64,000 nt of DNA, taken from positions 1 to 64,000 of the forward strand of contig JAUNVQ010000007.1 in assembly GCA_030540715.1 (NCBI GenBank), given 5' to 3'. The DNA comes from Actinomycetaceae bacterium (GTDB taxonomy: Bacteria; Actinomycetota; Actinomycetes; Actinomycetales; Actinomycetaceae). The notes beneath the pieces are model-generated. The model searched no databases and was not told the DNA's origin. It was given only the letters and a program-made list of their open reading frames with translations. This document shows, piece by piece, positions 55,771-64,000 of this stretch. The first letter of the stretch is position 1. Each line of letters opens with the position of its first letter. The position numbers were made by a program, and so were the translations under genes.

Positions 55771-56133
55771 GCGTGTATCTCCTTGGATTATCAATAAAAT
55801 ATTTTGTCAGTATTGTCTTAACGACAATACATCTGAGTGTTATTGTTTCATTAAAAGCGACTTTGTGCCTAGTGAAACGTCGGTGATTCTTCCGAGTTGT
55901 GCGCAAGTAGACACCCCGCCACAGTGGTTAATAAAAATATGTTTATCTGCTTTGTTATGTGCATTGTTATGAAGAAGTGCCGTCTATTCGTTACATACCA
56001 TGCTTAAGTATTACTTTCCTTTACCACGCTGCTGCTATCAGCTTATTTCTTTTAATGGCTCTTTGTAAGGTTTTATGTTTTCTTTATGTTATGTGATGTG
56101 GACTTGTATTATTTTCAGAGGGGGGAGATGTCA
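55771..56133. other. Intergenic region between lpdA and trmL
   Basis: About 363 bp, very AT-rich, carrying the lpdA leader and palindrome. I see no gene, RNA or clear terminator in the remainder. Confidence 0.6.
55810..55830. promoter_or_regulatory. Palindrome upstream of lpdA
   Basis: GTATTGTC (55810-55817), TTAAC, GACAATAC (55823-55830): a perfect 8-N5-8 inverted repeat in the lpdA promoter region. Likely a dimeric regulator site; the regulator is not known. Confidence 0.6.
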
Positions 56134-56598
56134 CTACACCAAGTTGTTGAAGCCCTGCTGACGCAGTGCTTCATAAAGGGCAATCGATGCCGCATTGGTA
56201 AGGTTAAGCGAGCGTGCGCCCTCTTTCATTGGAATACGCACCAACTGTTCAATACGCTTATCCGCCATTACCTCCTCTGGTAAGCCACACGGTTCTGGGC
56301 CGAAAAGTAAGGCATCACCGTCTTGGTAGGACACGTCGGTGTAAGGGGTTGTGGAATGTCCGGTAAAAGCAAAAATGCGTCCAGGAATTGAGGCAACGGC
56401 ATCATCAAAATGAGGGTGTGTGACCACGTGAGCAAGATCGTGATAGTCAAGCCCTGCGCGACGAAGTTTTGTGTCATTGTTGAGGTCAAAACACATGGGT
56501 TCAACCAGGTGCAAAAGTGCTCCTGTGCATGCTGATAACCTGATAGCAGCACCGGTATTGCCAGCAATGCGTGGCTCAAAATAGATCAGATGAAACAT
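56134..56598 (-). CDS. trmL: tRNA (cytidine/uridine-2'-O)-methyltransferase TrmL
   Basis: 154 residues, SPOUT fold. FEPRIAGNTGAAIRLSACTG, LHLVEPMCFDLNNDTKLRRAGLDY, LLFGPEPCGLPEEVM and MKEGARSLNLTNAASIALYE are the TrmL landmarks of the knotted SAM site. It methylates the wobble ribose (position 34) in some tRNA-Leu. Single gene, reverse strand. Confidence 0.92.
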   Translation of the reverse strand: MFHLIYFEPRIAGNTGAAIRLSACTGALLHLVEPMCFDLNNDTKLRRAGLDYHDLAHVVTHPHFDDAVASIPGRIFAFTGHSTTPYTDVSYQDGDALLFGPEPCGLPEEVMADKRIEQLVRIPMKEGARSLNLTNAASIALYEALRQQGFNNLV

Positions 56599-56630
56599 CT
56601 TGGCAGTTTATCGTATGGGTGTGAATGAAG

Positions 56631-56667
56631 AAAAATGGGCGAGCCAGCTTGTAGCCAAAGCTCGCCC
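56631..56667 (-). terminator. Rho-independent terminator after the PEBP gene
   Basis: GGGCGAGC (56637-56644) and GCTCGCCC (56660-56667) form an 8-bp GC-rich stem; on the reverse strand it is followed by TTTTT (complement of 56631-56635). It lies about 170 bp beyond the PEBP stop. Between them is an open reverse frame of roughly 35-40 codons ending at 56676, Cys/His-rich, which I could not assign and regard as doubtful. Confidence 0.75.
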
Positions 56668-56834
56668 AGTAGTTTTTATTCAACGCCTACAGGCTTAATC
56701 GACGTTTGCTTGGTGGCGCAGGCGGCATGGCAGATGATACTGCTGGTGCCGCTGTGTGCGCTGTGCAGGTGGCGTGGATGTGCACATTCCACACGAATCT
56801 TTTATTTGTGCAGATGGTGCACTTTTGCGAAAAG

Positions 56835-57371
56835 TTACCCCTTATTTTGGTGGGTGACAGTTAGTCGTGCCCGCGCTAGAGTGTGGAATAAAACATTGAA
56901 TGCCACAGTTGCTGGCATCGTATCTTCCGATAAATTCAAAGTATCGCAATCAAGGGCGTGGACAGTAAAAATGTAGCGGTGTTCGCGGTCGCCAGCTGGG
57001 GGAGCTGCCCCAAAATAGGAAAACTCGCCAGCATCGTTACGTATATGAAATGCCTGGCCGTCAATAGTTAAATCAGAGGCGCCCGCGCCTGCGTCAAGTG
57101 ATGTCATATCCGCTGGCAGATCCATAAGAATCCAGTGCCAATAACCACTAGGAGTGGGTGCGTCGGGGTCAAAACATGTCACCACAAAAGACTTTGTTTC
57201 TTTAGGGAAACCCGACCATGACAATTGTGGAGACACCGAACCACCATCAGCTGTCAATGCTGCAGGCATTGCCTGGCCGTCCTTTATATCGGTTGATGTT
57301 AACTCAAAGGAGGGGACGGGTGGAAGGCTGTCATAGGGGTCAGGGGCAACGGGGCGATCAAGCAGATTCAT
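56835..57371 (-). CDS. PEBP/YbhB-family protein
   Basis: 178 residues. Phosphatidylethanolamine-binding fold: SPQLSWSGFPKETKSFVVTC then FDPDAPTPSGYWHWILMDLP is the anion-binding CR1 region; FGAAPPAGDREHRYIFTVHAL is CR2. No signal peptide, so it is cytosolic. AAAAGGAG lies 6 bp before the ATG. Function in bacteria is unclear. Confidence 0.92.
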   Translation of the reverse strand: MNLLDRPVAPDPYDSLPPVPSFELTSTDIKDGQAMPAALTADGGSVSPQLSWSGFPKETKSFVVTCFDPDAPTPSGYWHWILMDLPADMTSLDAGAGASDLTIDGQAFHIRNDAGEFSYFGAAPPAGDREHRYIFTVHALDCDTLNLSEDTMPATVAFNVLFHTLARARLTVTHQNKG

Positions 57372-57508
57372 GATTACTCCTTTTGTGAGGTGAGCTGATG
57401 AAGGTTGGCGACATTGTCAATTTTTTTTCAGAGGACGAAGCATCGCCTCTGTTACTGATCGTCTTTAGCTTACCGAAAAGTGGTAGGGGGCACAATCGCT
57501 GAACCTAG

Positions 57509-57537
57509 GTGACATTGAATAAAATCGATCATATAAT
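57509..57537 (+). promoter_or_regulatory. Promoter of the mutasome operon
   Basis: GTGACA (57509-57514), 17 bp, TATAAT (57532-57537): a strong sigma-70-type promoter whose -10 shares its last base with the LexA box. Confidence 0.8.
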
Positions 57538-57552
57538 CGAACATATGTTCGA
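57537..57552. promoter_or_regulatory. LexA (SOS) box
   Basis: TCGAACATATGTTCGA is a perfect 16-bp palindrome matching the LexA consensus of actinomycetes and Firmicutes. It covers the transcription start region of imuA', so the operon should be silent until DNA damage. Confidence 0.93.
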
Positions 57553-57599
57553 TAGTGTTTGTGTTTGGCGGTACGCAACAAAAGAAAAGAGGGGAAGTG

Positions 57600-58313
57600 A
57601 TGGGCCACAATGAACGTCTGGAACGGGCACGAAATGTCTTATCATCTCTGTGCCGTCACATGGGTATTGAACAGGGAAATCCCCACATAGGTAGTGCTGT
57701 ATATCAACAAAACTTTCCTAATGGCAAGGAGGTAGTGTCGTCTGATAGTAGATCAGCACATTTATGTGGTAACAGAACTGCTGTTAAAAAGTCAGTTTTA
57801 CCTGGTGGTGGGGTAGTATTACCCGGGGTTCGGCCAGTAGACTCAGCTAGTGCGGGAATATCGGGTTGCACAAAGAAAGTACCCAGATTTTCCTACATGC
57901 CAGGGGCTTATGTTATCAGCGAATGGCATCAACTTATGGCTCTTATCAGTGAAGTTATGGGAAACAATGCATGGTGTGGAGTAGCAGGGTTACCACAGCT
58001 TGGATGGTTAGCGGTACATGAAGCAGGCGTTGATCTGTCGCGTGTTATTGCTGTTCCACACATTAACAGCAGTCACGGTAAAATAGTGAGCTTACTGTTA
58101 GACAGCTGTGAAATGACAGTTGTAGGTAATGTCTCTTTGCAGCCGCGTCACCAACGTCAATTAGCCGCAAAGGCACGTTCACGAAAAGTAGTTCTTGCCA
58201 GTATTTATCCGTGGTCAGGGGCGCGCAGTATTTTTGCGGCAGATGATGGTACAGCAGCAGGGGCACTGAGTAGTGGGGCCTGTAGCAACAGCCCAGCTTT
58301 GTACGCAGTATAG
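57600..58313 (+). CDS. imuA': ImuA'-like mutasome accessory protein
   Basis: 237 residues. Sequence is poorly conserved, but AYVISEWHQLMALISEVMGNNAWCGVAGLPQLGWLAVHEAGVDLSRV-type text, split here into WCGVAGLPQLGWLAVHEAG and DLSRVIAVP, is the RecA-like core of ImuA'. No Walker A is visible. In Mycobacterium it joins ImuB and DnaE2 in damage-induced mutagenesis. ATG 57600 follows GAGGGGAAG and is preferred to the longer frame. imuB begins 10 bp after the stop. Confidence 0.82.
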   Translation: MGHNERLERARNVLSSLCRHMGIEQGNPHIGSAVYQQNFPNGKEVVSSDSRSAHLCGNRTAVKKSVLPGGGVVLPGVRPVDSASAGISGCTKKVPRFSYMPGAYVISEWHQLMALISEVMGNNAWCGVAGLPQLGWLAVHEAGVDLSRVIAVPHINSSHGKIVSLLLDSCEMTVVGNVSLQPRHQRQLAAKARSRKVVLASIYPWSGARSIFAADDGTAAGALSSGACSNSPALYAV

Positions 58314-58322
58314 GCGGGCTGT

Positions 58323-60020
58323 ATGTCTCGACTAATGGTAGTGACTTTTCCATATTGGCCATTGGCTGCGTTGGTAATTGATGCACCCCCTGACCAGCCT
58401 TGCGTGCAATACGAGCGCGGCAAGGTAACGCTTGTCTCGCCGCTGGCTCACACCGCAGGGATTGTCAAGGGGATAAGTCTGAAACGCGCCTATGACTTAT
58501 GTCCATATCTTTATGCGGTGCAAGCCGATCCTTTACGCGAACAGCGTGCTTTTGACACAGTAGCCACCATCGTTAACGACATTGTGGCACACTATCATCT
58601 GTATCGCCCAGGAATTATTGTGCTGCCTGTAGCATCAGTGCAAGGCATGTATGGAAGTGAAGAAAATCTGGCACAGATTCTTAGTGAATATATTGCAGAA
58701 AAAACGGGGGCTGAAACAACGATCGGTGTGGCTTCGGGCCTATTGAGTGCTCTGCTAGCAGGTAAAGAAGCACGTTTTGTTCAACAGGGGCACGAAAAAG
58801 AATTCTTGGCTCCCTATCCTTTGTCGTCTCTCAAAAATGTTATCGACGATAACACTGAAACACGTGAAATGATTGAACAGTTACACCTTTTGGGGGTCAC
58901 AACGCTTAAAGATATTCAACGTTTGGGCCCCACCCCTCTTGTTCGTCGTTTTGGAGTAAAGGGAGGTGATGCCTACCATTTAGCATGTGGAGGCAACCGT
59001 TATATAGGCGCATTTCACCATAGTGCACAAGAATTTTTTGTTCGCCGCGATGTTGAACTTCACCATTACGAGGCCATCGTGATGGCTTACCGTCATTTAA
59101 GTGTTCAACTATGTTGTAGCCTGCGCCGTGCGCACAAGCTATGCAAATGCCTGGTAATACGCTGTAAAACTGCAGATGGACGCTTCTATGAGCGGACATG
59201 GATGATGACCCCCACAGCCAGCGACACCGATATTGCTCAACGTTGCCACTGGCAGGTCAGCGGTTGGCTTGGACAGCTTACAACAATCACATCTATTGAA
59301 CTTGAAGCCAGTGAAACAATCGGTCTTGGCTGCAATCCCCAAACGCTATGGGGTAAAGATCATCACAAAGAAAGGATCAGTCGAAGTGCACACCATATTC
59401 AGTCGCTTCTTGGTGAAGAAAGTGTGGTGGTTCCTCGGCTTGTGGGCGGTTTTGAACCCAGAGGACGCATTGATGTGCATCCCTTTAAACAGGGCGAAGA
59501 AAAAATAGGTACCTCTTTTTATCCCACCGAAACTATGTGGTATTCGTGGCAGGGGCAGATAGTTGAACCCGCGCCACCCATCATGTTGCAACATCCGCAA
59601 CGCTGCCAGGTATGCGCCAATGATGGAAGTGCCATACATATAAACGATTACGGAATTCTTAGCAAAACACCAGCATATTTGTATGAACGCTCACAGCGAC
59701 TGCGCATAACGGATATTCATGGCCCCTGGCGTTTTCAAGGCCGCTGGTGGCAGGGGGGACATGAGCGATTTTATTCTCGATTCTTTTGCGATGACCTGTA
59801 TAAAAGATCGCAACCTTGCCAACCCTTGTCGCCTGTAATGGAGCAGCCGTACCTCGTGCAAAACAATGATAATCAAAACGATAATACAAGGTGTAGTGCA
59901 CTTTTTGACAAGAGGAAAGAAACAGTATCCTTTGGATATCAATTTTCTCCAGGCTGGCTAGTGTTTTATACAGAAGGATACTGGTGGATAGACGGCGTGT
60001 ATGACGGTGAACTTCGTTAG
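58323..60020 (+). CDS. imuB: ImuB, inactive Y-family polymerase adaptor
   Basis: 565 residues. Y-family fold: FPYWPLAALVIDAPPDQP, ISLKRAYDLCPYLYAVQADP and a helix-hairpin-helix near LHLLGVTTLKDIQRLGPTPL. The polymerase acidic residues are missing (GIIVLPVASVQG where active enzymes have paired acids), as in other ImuB proteins. PQTLWG at Q340 resembles the beta-clamp motif QLPLWG of mycobacterial ImuB. It bridges the clamp, ImuA' and DnaE2. It overlaps dnaE2 by 20 bp. Confidence 0.9.
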   Translation: MSRLMVVTFPYWPLAALVIDAPPDQPCVQYERGKVTLVSPLAHTAGIVKGISLKRAYDLCPYLYAVQADPLREQRAFDTVATIVNDIVAHYHLYRPGIIVLPVASVQGMYGSEENLAQILSEYIAEKTGAETTIGVASGLLSALLAGKEARFVQQGHEKEFLAPYPLSSLKNVIDDNTETREMIEQLHLLGVTTLKDIQRLGPTPLVRRFGVKGGDAYHLACGGNRYIGAFHHSAQEFFVRRDVELHHYEAIVMAYRHLSVQLCCSLRRAHKLCKCLVIRCKTADGRFYERTWMMTPTASDTDIAQRCHWQVSGWLGQLTTITSIELEASETIGLGCNPQTLWGKDHHKERISRSAHHIQSLLGEESVVVPRLVGGFEPRGRIDVHPFKQGEEKIGTSFYPTETMWYSWQGQIVEPAPPIMLQHPQRCQVCANDGSAIHINDYGILSKTPAYLYERSQRLRITDIHGPWRFQGRWWQGGHERFYSRFFCDDLYKRSQPCQPLSPVMEQPYLVQNNDNQNDNTRCSALFDKRKETVSFGYQFSPGWLVFYTEGYWWIDGVYDGELR

Positions 60021-63000
60021 CGACACCACAGGCAAAAGAAACAGTGGACAGATGGGAAATGTCGTAGTGAGCAAAAAGAAGCCTCAAGATAAACTTGACC
60101 CTGTGCCACAGGGTACACCGCACTATGCCGAACTGCATGCCTATAGTGCCTACTCATTTTTACATGGAGTCACCCAGCCCTTTGAGATGGTAAAACAGGC
60201 AAAAGAGCTTGGGCTATTTGCCTTGGGGATTACCGACAGAGACGGTTTTTACGCAGTAAGCCAGCTTCACCAAGCCAGCAAACAGTTCAACCTTCCAATT
60301 GTTTATGGCGCTGAACTGCCAATAGAAGGATTTGGATGGCTACCAGTGCTGGCAATCAAAGAACGCGGATATAGAAAACTCTCGCAGGCAATCTCGGACC
60401 ACCATTTACACGCAGGAAAGCGCGACAGTGGTTTTTACAGTCTTGACGCACTAGCATGCATCGCCGATAACAGCTGGATAGTGCTGACAGGTAACCATAT
60501 GTCACAAGTTATGTCATCAAATCATCAGCAGCTTCTTCGAGGAACATACTATCCCCATCAACTACAGGCTGCCATCACAAAAGTATGTCAACTTAAAGAT
60601 GCTTTTGGCCCCCACAATGTTTTCATTGAAAACTGTCGCTACGGATTTTCAGGTGAACACCACCAAACAGAAATTTTACGCACACTATCACGCCGTACAG
60701 GCATACCCATAGTCGGGGCTAGCGGGGCAACATGTGCGTATCCCCATCAGCAAAAACTAGCCGATCTTCTGGCAGTAACCAGGCTTAACACCTCATTGGA
60801 ACGCGGGCGACGCTACCTACCTGCAACTCACGGAATACTGCGCTCACCACTACATATGGCAGCCTTACATGATGTTGAAGAGCTATCTATATCAGTTGAG
60901 ATTGCAAAACGCTGCAGTTTTGACTGGGATCTTTTGGCTCCCAAACTTCCATCCACCGATGTTCCGCAAGGATATTCACAGTCTCAATGGTTACGCCATC
61001 GAACCTACCAAGGAGCCTACCAACGCTACGGAAGCCGTGCCTCACACCCACAAGCCTGGCAACAAATTGATAATGAGCTTGATGTTATTTCGCGGCTAGG
61101 CTTTGACGGATATTTTCTGATCGTCGATGATATAGTTCAGTTTTGCCGCAGCAACAATATTATGTGCCAGGGACGTGGCTCGGCAGCCAATTCTGCAGTA
61201 TGTTTTGCCTTGGGAATAACAGCGGTTGATGCCGTAAAATATCAGCTGCTTTTTGAAAGATTCCTTTCAGAAAATCGGCGCCACCAACCACCAGATATTG
61301 ACATCGACATTGAATCTGGGCGACGTGAAGAAGTTATCCAATACGTTTACAACCGCTACGGCCGACAACGTGCAGCACTGGTAGCTACCGTTATTTCCTA
61401 TCGCACCCGTTCTGCAATACGTGATGTGTCACGCGCACTGGGCTATGACAGTATCGAAAATGATAGTCGTATAGACAACCATCCACAACAGGTTGTGGAG
61501 TTAAGCGAACAACTAAAAAAACTACCACGCCACATGGGAATCCATCCAGGTGGTATGGTGTTATGCGAACAGCCAGTCACACAGATATGCCCCGTAAACT
61601 GGGGTGCCATGAAAAATCGCTCAGTGTTGCAATGGGACAAAGAAGACTGCGCCGAAGCGGGCCTTGTCAAATTTGACCTGCTGGGGCTAGGAATGTTGAC
61701 GGCTCTACACAAAGCCTTCGACTCCATCGAGGCACGCGGTATTACAGCCCCCAATGGGACACGCCTCGATCTTCATAATATTCCCCAAGAAGACCCACAA
61801 GTTTTTGAGCTGCTGCAACGCGCCGACACGGTGGGGGTTTTTCAAGTGGAATCACGTGCTCAAATGAACACACTACCACGAATGAAACCCGCCTGTTTTT
61901 ATGACATCGTTATTGAAGTAGCCCTGGTTCGCCCAGGCCCCATCCAAGGTGAGGCTATTAACCCATATTTACGTCGCCGCCAGGGAAAAGAACCTGTCAC
62001 TTACGTACACCCAAGCCTTATACCAGCATTAAAGAAAACCCTGGGTGTCCCCATTTTTCAAGAACAGCTTATGCGCATAGCCGTTGACGGCGCAGGATTT
62101 AGTCCAGCCCAAGCCGATGAACTACGAAAAGCTATGGGGTCAAAACGTTCACGTGAACGTATGCAAGCCCTGAAAACCCCATTATTTAACGGAATGGTCG
62201 CACGCGGATTTACCTGTCAACAAATGGATCAGGTATGGCAGATGCTTCACGGTTTTGCAGCCTTTGGTTTTCCTGAATCACATTCATTTTCCTTTGCCTA
62301 TATAGTCTATGCGTCGGCATGGCTGAAAGTTCACTATCCTGCTGATTTTTATGCTGCACTTTTAGCCAGTCAACCTATGGGGTTTTATTCTGCGCAATCT
62401 CTTGTGGCTGATGCGCGACGTCGAGGTATTACTGTGCGAAGCCCCGATGTCAACTTTTCTTTAGCCAAGGCCTCAGTTGAATTTATTTCAGAGGGCGAAC
62501 CTGCACTCCGTTTAGGATTGGAATCGATCAGGGGACTTTCACGCACAACTATGAACACCATTGTTGATCAACGAGATACAGGATTTAGCAGTATTGAGCA
62601 GTGTGTATGGCGGTGCGGGCTGACACGTAAAGAAGCAACACTGCTGGCAGGGGCAAAAGCCTTTGGCAGCATCGAACCCACACGTTCTCAGGCGCTATGG
62701 ACTGCAGGTATTGTTCGCTTACGACCACCCACCCCCTGGTACCAAATGGAATTCGATTTCACAAAAAATGATCTTGAAGTAGCCACTGCAATTCCAGTGG
62801 ACTTGCCACCAGAATCACCACAAGACGCCCTGTGCAATGACATAAAAACTACGGGAGTATCGACTCAAGCCCACCCGATGTCGCTGATGCGTCACCAGTT
62901 ACAAGGAATTTGTACAGCGCAAGAAATTAACACAATGTCACAGGGTGGACGTGTAAAACATGCGGGTGTAATTACTCATCGGCAACGCCCGTCAACAGCG

Positions 63001-63219
63001 AAAGGTATAACTTTTTTATCTTTAGAAGACGAGACTGGGCTGGTCAATGTTATGTGTTCACAGGGCGTGTGGCAGCATTACCGTGTTGTAGCAACCTATG
63101 CTAAAGCCGTGATAGTGCGCGGACGGGTAGAGGTATCCCAGGGTGCTCATGTTATACATGCTGAATATTTGGAGGAGCTGAAAGTCCCAGGAGCCGGGCA
63201 TTCACGTGATTTCCGGTAA
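60001..63219 (+). CDS. dnaE2: Error-prone DNA polymerase DnaE2
   Basis: 1072 residues, C-family polymerase. N-terminal PHP domain (about 40-300) where the first metal motif is H46-A-Y48 rather than HxH; palm with catalytic D432 and D434 or D436 in PDIDIDIES; FRKAMGSKR-like LRKAMGSKRSRERM; helix-hairpin-helix and a C-terminal OB fold (about 970-1050, TFLSLEDETGLVNVM). It performs translesion synthesis with ImuA'/ImuB after damage. ATG 60001 overlaps imuB; ATG 60052 is an alternative start. Confidence 0.95.
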   Translation: MTVNFVSDTTGKRNSGQMGNVVVSKKKPQDKLDPVPQGTPHYAELHAYSAYSFLHGVTQPFEMVKQAKELGLFALGITDRDGFYAVSQLHQASKQFNLPIVYGAELPIEGFGWLPVLAIKERGYRKLSQAISDHHLHAGKRDSGFYSLDALACIADNSWIVLTGNHMSQVMSSNHQQLLRGTYYPHQLQAAITKVCQLKDAFGPHNVFIENCRYGFSGEHHQTEILRTLSRRTGIPIVGASGATCAYPHQQKLADLLAVTRLNTSLERGRRYLPATHGILRSPLHMAALHDVEELSISVEIAKRCSFDWDLLAPKLPSTDVPQGYSQSQWLRHRTYQGAYQRYGSRASHPQAWQQIDNELDVISRLGFDGYFLIVDDIVQFCRSNNIMCQGRGSAANSAVCFALGITAVDAVKYQLLFERFLSENRRHQPPDIDIDIESGRREEVIQYVYNRYGRQRAALVATVISYRTRSAIRDVSRALGYDSIENDSRIDNHPQQVVELSEQLKKLPRHMGIHPGGMVLCEQPVTQICPVNWGAMKNRSVLQWDKEDCAEAGLVKFDLLGLGMLTALHKAFDSIEARGITAPNGTRLDLHNIPQEDPQVFELLQRADTVGVFQVESRAQMNTLPRMKPACFYDIVIEVALVRPGPIQGEAINPYLRRRQGKEPVTYVHPSLIPALKKTLGVPIFQEQLMRIAVDGAGFSPAQADELRKAMGSKRSRERMQALKTPLFNGMVARGFTCQQMDQVWQMLHGFAAFGFPESHSFSFAYIVYASAWLKVHYPADFYAALLASQPMGFYSAQSLVADARRRGITVRSPDVNFSLAKASVEFISEGEPALRLGLESIRGLSRTTMNTIVDQRDTGFSSIEQCVWRCGLTRKEATLLAGAKAFGSIEPTRSQALWTAGIVRLRPPTPWYQMEFDFTKNDLEVATAIPVDLPPESPQDALCNDIKTTGVSTQAHPMSLMRHQLQGICTAQEINTMSQGGRVKHAGVITHRQRPSTAKGITFLSLEDETGLVNVMCSQGVWQHYRVVATYAKAVIVRGRVEVSQGAHVIHAEYLEELKVPGAGHSRDFR

Positions 63220-63303
63220 ACATTATAGAAAGAAACAATAGATTTACATCACACTTTACCGATAGACTGGCAGTGTTATGCGCGTGTAGAAAAGGAAAAA
63301 GTC

Positions 63304-64000
63304 ATGGATAATCGTGAACAGTTACAAGAGCTGAATGAAGCTGATGCCTATCATGTTACAAAGATACCTCGAAAAATCTATGAGGCCGAGATTTATCGAC
63401 TCCAAGGTGAGCTAGGCAAATTACAGCGGTGGGTAAAGGCTACAAATTCGCGTGTTGTTATTCTTTTTGAGGGGCGCGATGCAGCCGGTAAAGGTGGAAC
63501 AATTAAACGTATTACCGAATATTTGTCACCACGTGTAGCACGTATTGCGGCACTGCCTAAACCGACTGAACGTGAAGAAACTCAGTGGTATTTTCAACGC
63601 TATATTGCACATTTGCCATCAGCTGGTGAAATCGTGTTATTTGACCGCTCCTGGTACAACAGGGCAGGGGTGGAAAAGGTAATGGGTTTTTGTTCGCCTG
63701 AAGAAGTTCAACTTTTTATGCGTCAATGCCCTATTTTTGAACAAATGCTTGTCGATGACGGTATCTATTTGCGTAAATACTGGTTCTCAGTTTCTGATGA
63801 TGTTCAGTATGAACGCTTTGAGTCTCGACTTAATGACCCGTTACGTCAATGGAAACTCAGCCCCATTGACTTGGAATCCATTTCACGTTGGGAAGACTAC
63901 TCGCGGGCAAAAGACGACATGATGGTTCATACAGATACTCCGTGGGCACCGTGGCACCATGTTGCGTCTGATTCAAAGAAACAGGCACGTATCAACATGA
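63304..64000 (+). CDS. ppk2: Polyphosphate kinase 2 (3' partial)
   Basis: 232 residues visible, running off the window. AAAAGGAAAAAG precedes the ATG. Walker A FEGRDAAGKGGTIKRI (about residues 58-73), YFQRYIAHLPSAGEIVLFDR, SWYNRAGVEKVMGF lid-region and KYWFSVSDDVQYERFESRLN are family I PPK2 features; the cut falls just before the usual C-terminal helix. It transfers phosphate between polyphosphate and ADP/GDP. An 84-bp gap separates it from dnaE2, with no clear terminator. Confidence 0.93.
   Translation, partial: MDNREQLQELNEADAYHVTKIPRKIYEAEIYRLQGELGKLQRWVKATNSRVVILFEGRDAAGKGGTIKRITEYLSPRVARIAALPKPTEREETQWYFQRYIAHLPSAGEIVLFDRSWYNRAGVEKVMGFCSPEEVQLFMRQCPIFEQMLVDDGIYLRKYWFSVSDDVQYERFESRLNDPLRQWKLSPIDLESISRWEDYSRAKDDMMVHTDTPWAPWHHVASDSKKQARINM

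Noticed and set aside
56635-56976. Forward 113-codon open frame opposite the PEBP gene
   Set aside because: It runs antisense to the PEBP coding end and the terminator and resembles no family.
1-64000. CRISPR arrays, insertion sequences, prophage genes, tRNA and rRNA genes
   Set aside because: None recognised by eye on either strand; a tRNA scan and repeat search would settle small cases.

Overview
The window carries chromosomal genes of an actinomycete (phylum Actinomycetota) that is unusually AT-rich for the group; GC looks slightly below 50% by eye and was not counted. Evidence for the assignment: the block TPR/HAD phosphatase - small protein - tlyA - nadK - recN - steA - mctB(steB) - murJ - pyrG - NUDIX; a SufR-led SUF operon; glnA2-glnE adjacency; divergent glgC/glgA; a MurT/GatD pair; a DlaT with two lipoyl domains next to lpdA; the imuA'-imuB-dnaE2 mutasome cassette; and a LexA box of the actinobacterial/Gram-positive type (TCGAAC-N4-GTTCGA). 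A Rieske ferredoxin inside the suf operon and murJ next to steAB are unlike the Mycobacterium arrangement, so I do not name an order or genus. I saw no rRNA, tRNA, CRISPR array, insertion sequence or prophage.

Layout. (1) 1-12859, all forward and tightly overlapping: a 5'-truncated fusion protein, rRNA methylation (tlyA), NAD kinase, recN, then an envelope group (steA, steB/mctB, a short MraY-like protein, the lipid II flippase murJ), then pyrG and a NUDIX hydrolase. (2) 13238-20064: Fe-S assembly operon sufR-B-D-Rieske-C-S-U followed by a SufT-like gene. (3) 20135-32276: amino acid/polyamine catabolism. A PucR-type regulator diverges from gabT-gdh-gabD, with a perfect 10-N10-10 palindrome between them. 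Then come an Lrp regulator, an APC permease overlapping a double universal stress protein, an aldehyde dehydrogenase of the aminobutyraldehyde type and a class III aminotransferase. Together these can be read as diamine to aminobutyraldehyde to GABA to succinate, with glutamate dehydrogenase recycling the amino acceptor. (4) 32319-40625: an ABC-F ATPase, then two MurT/GatD pairs. The second is canonical in its ligase and glutaminase motifs. The first has lost the glutaminase cysteine and several Mur-ligase motifs. Between them lie a small Cys/His protein, an ArsR-CDF metal pair and a TetR regulator. (5) 40635-50571: glycogen synthesis (glgC, glgA/glgM), an orphan ABC ATPase, NfeD-SPFH membrane proteins, glnA2-glnE and a histidine phosphatase. 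(6) 50625-57371, mostly reverse: an amino-acid-binding lipoprotein, a DUF4191-like membrane protein, dlaT, lpdA, trmL and a PEBP protein. (7) 57509-63219: the SOS mutasome imuA'-imuB-dnaE2 under a promoter whose -10 touches a perfect LexA box. (8) 63304-64000: a 3'-truncated polyphosphate kinase 2.

The strongest candidate for something undescribed is the divergent MurT/GatD-like pair at 33947-36348, with its linked 72-residue zinc-type protein. Next are several well-formed palindromes at regulator promoters (pucR/gabT, arsR, lpdA, sufR) and a 12-bp inverted repeat spanning 84 bp between the aldehyde dehydrogenase and aminotransferase genes. Start codons were often moved downstream from the longest reading frame; reasons are given per gene. 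All family assignments rest on motif recognition, not on a database search.
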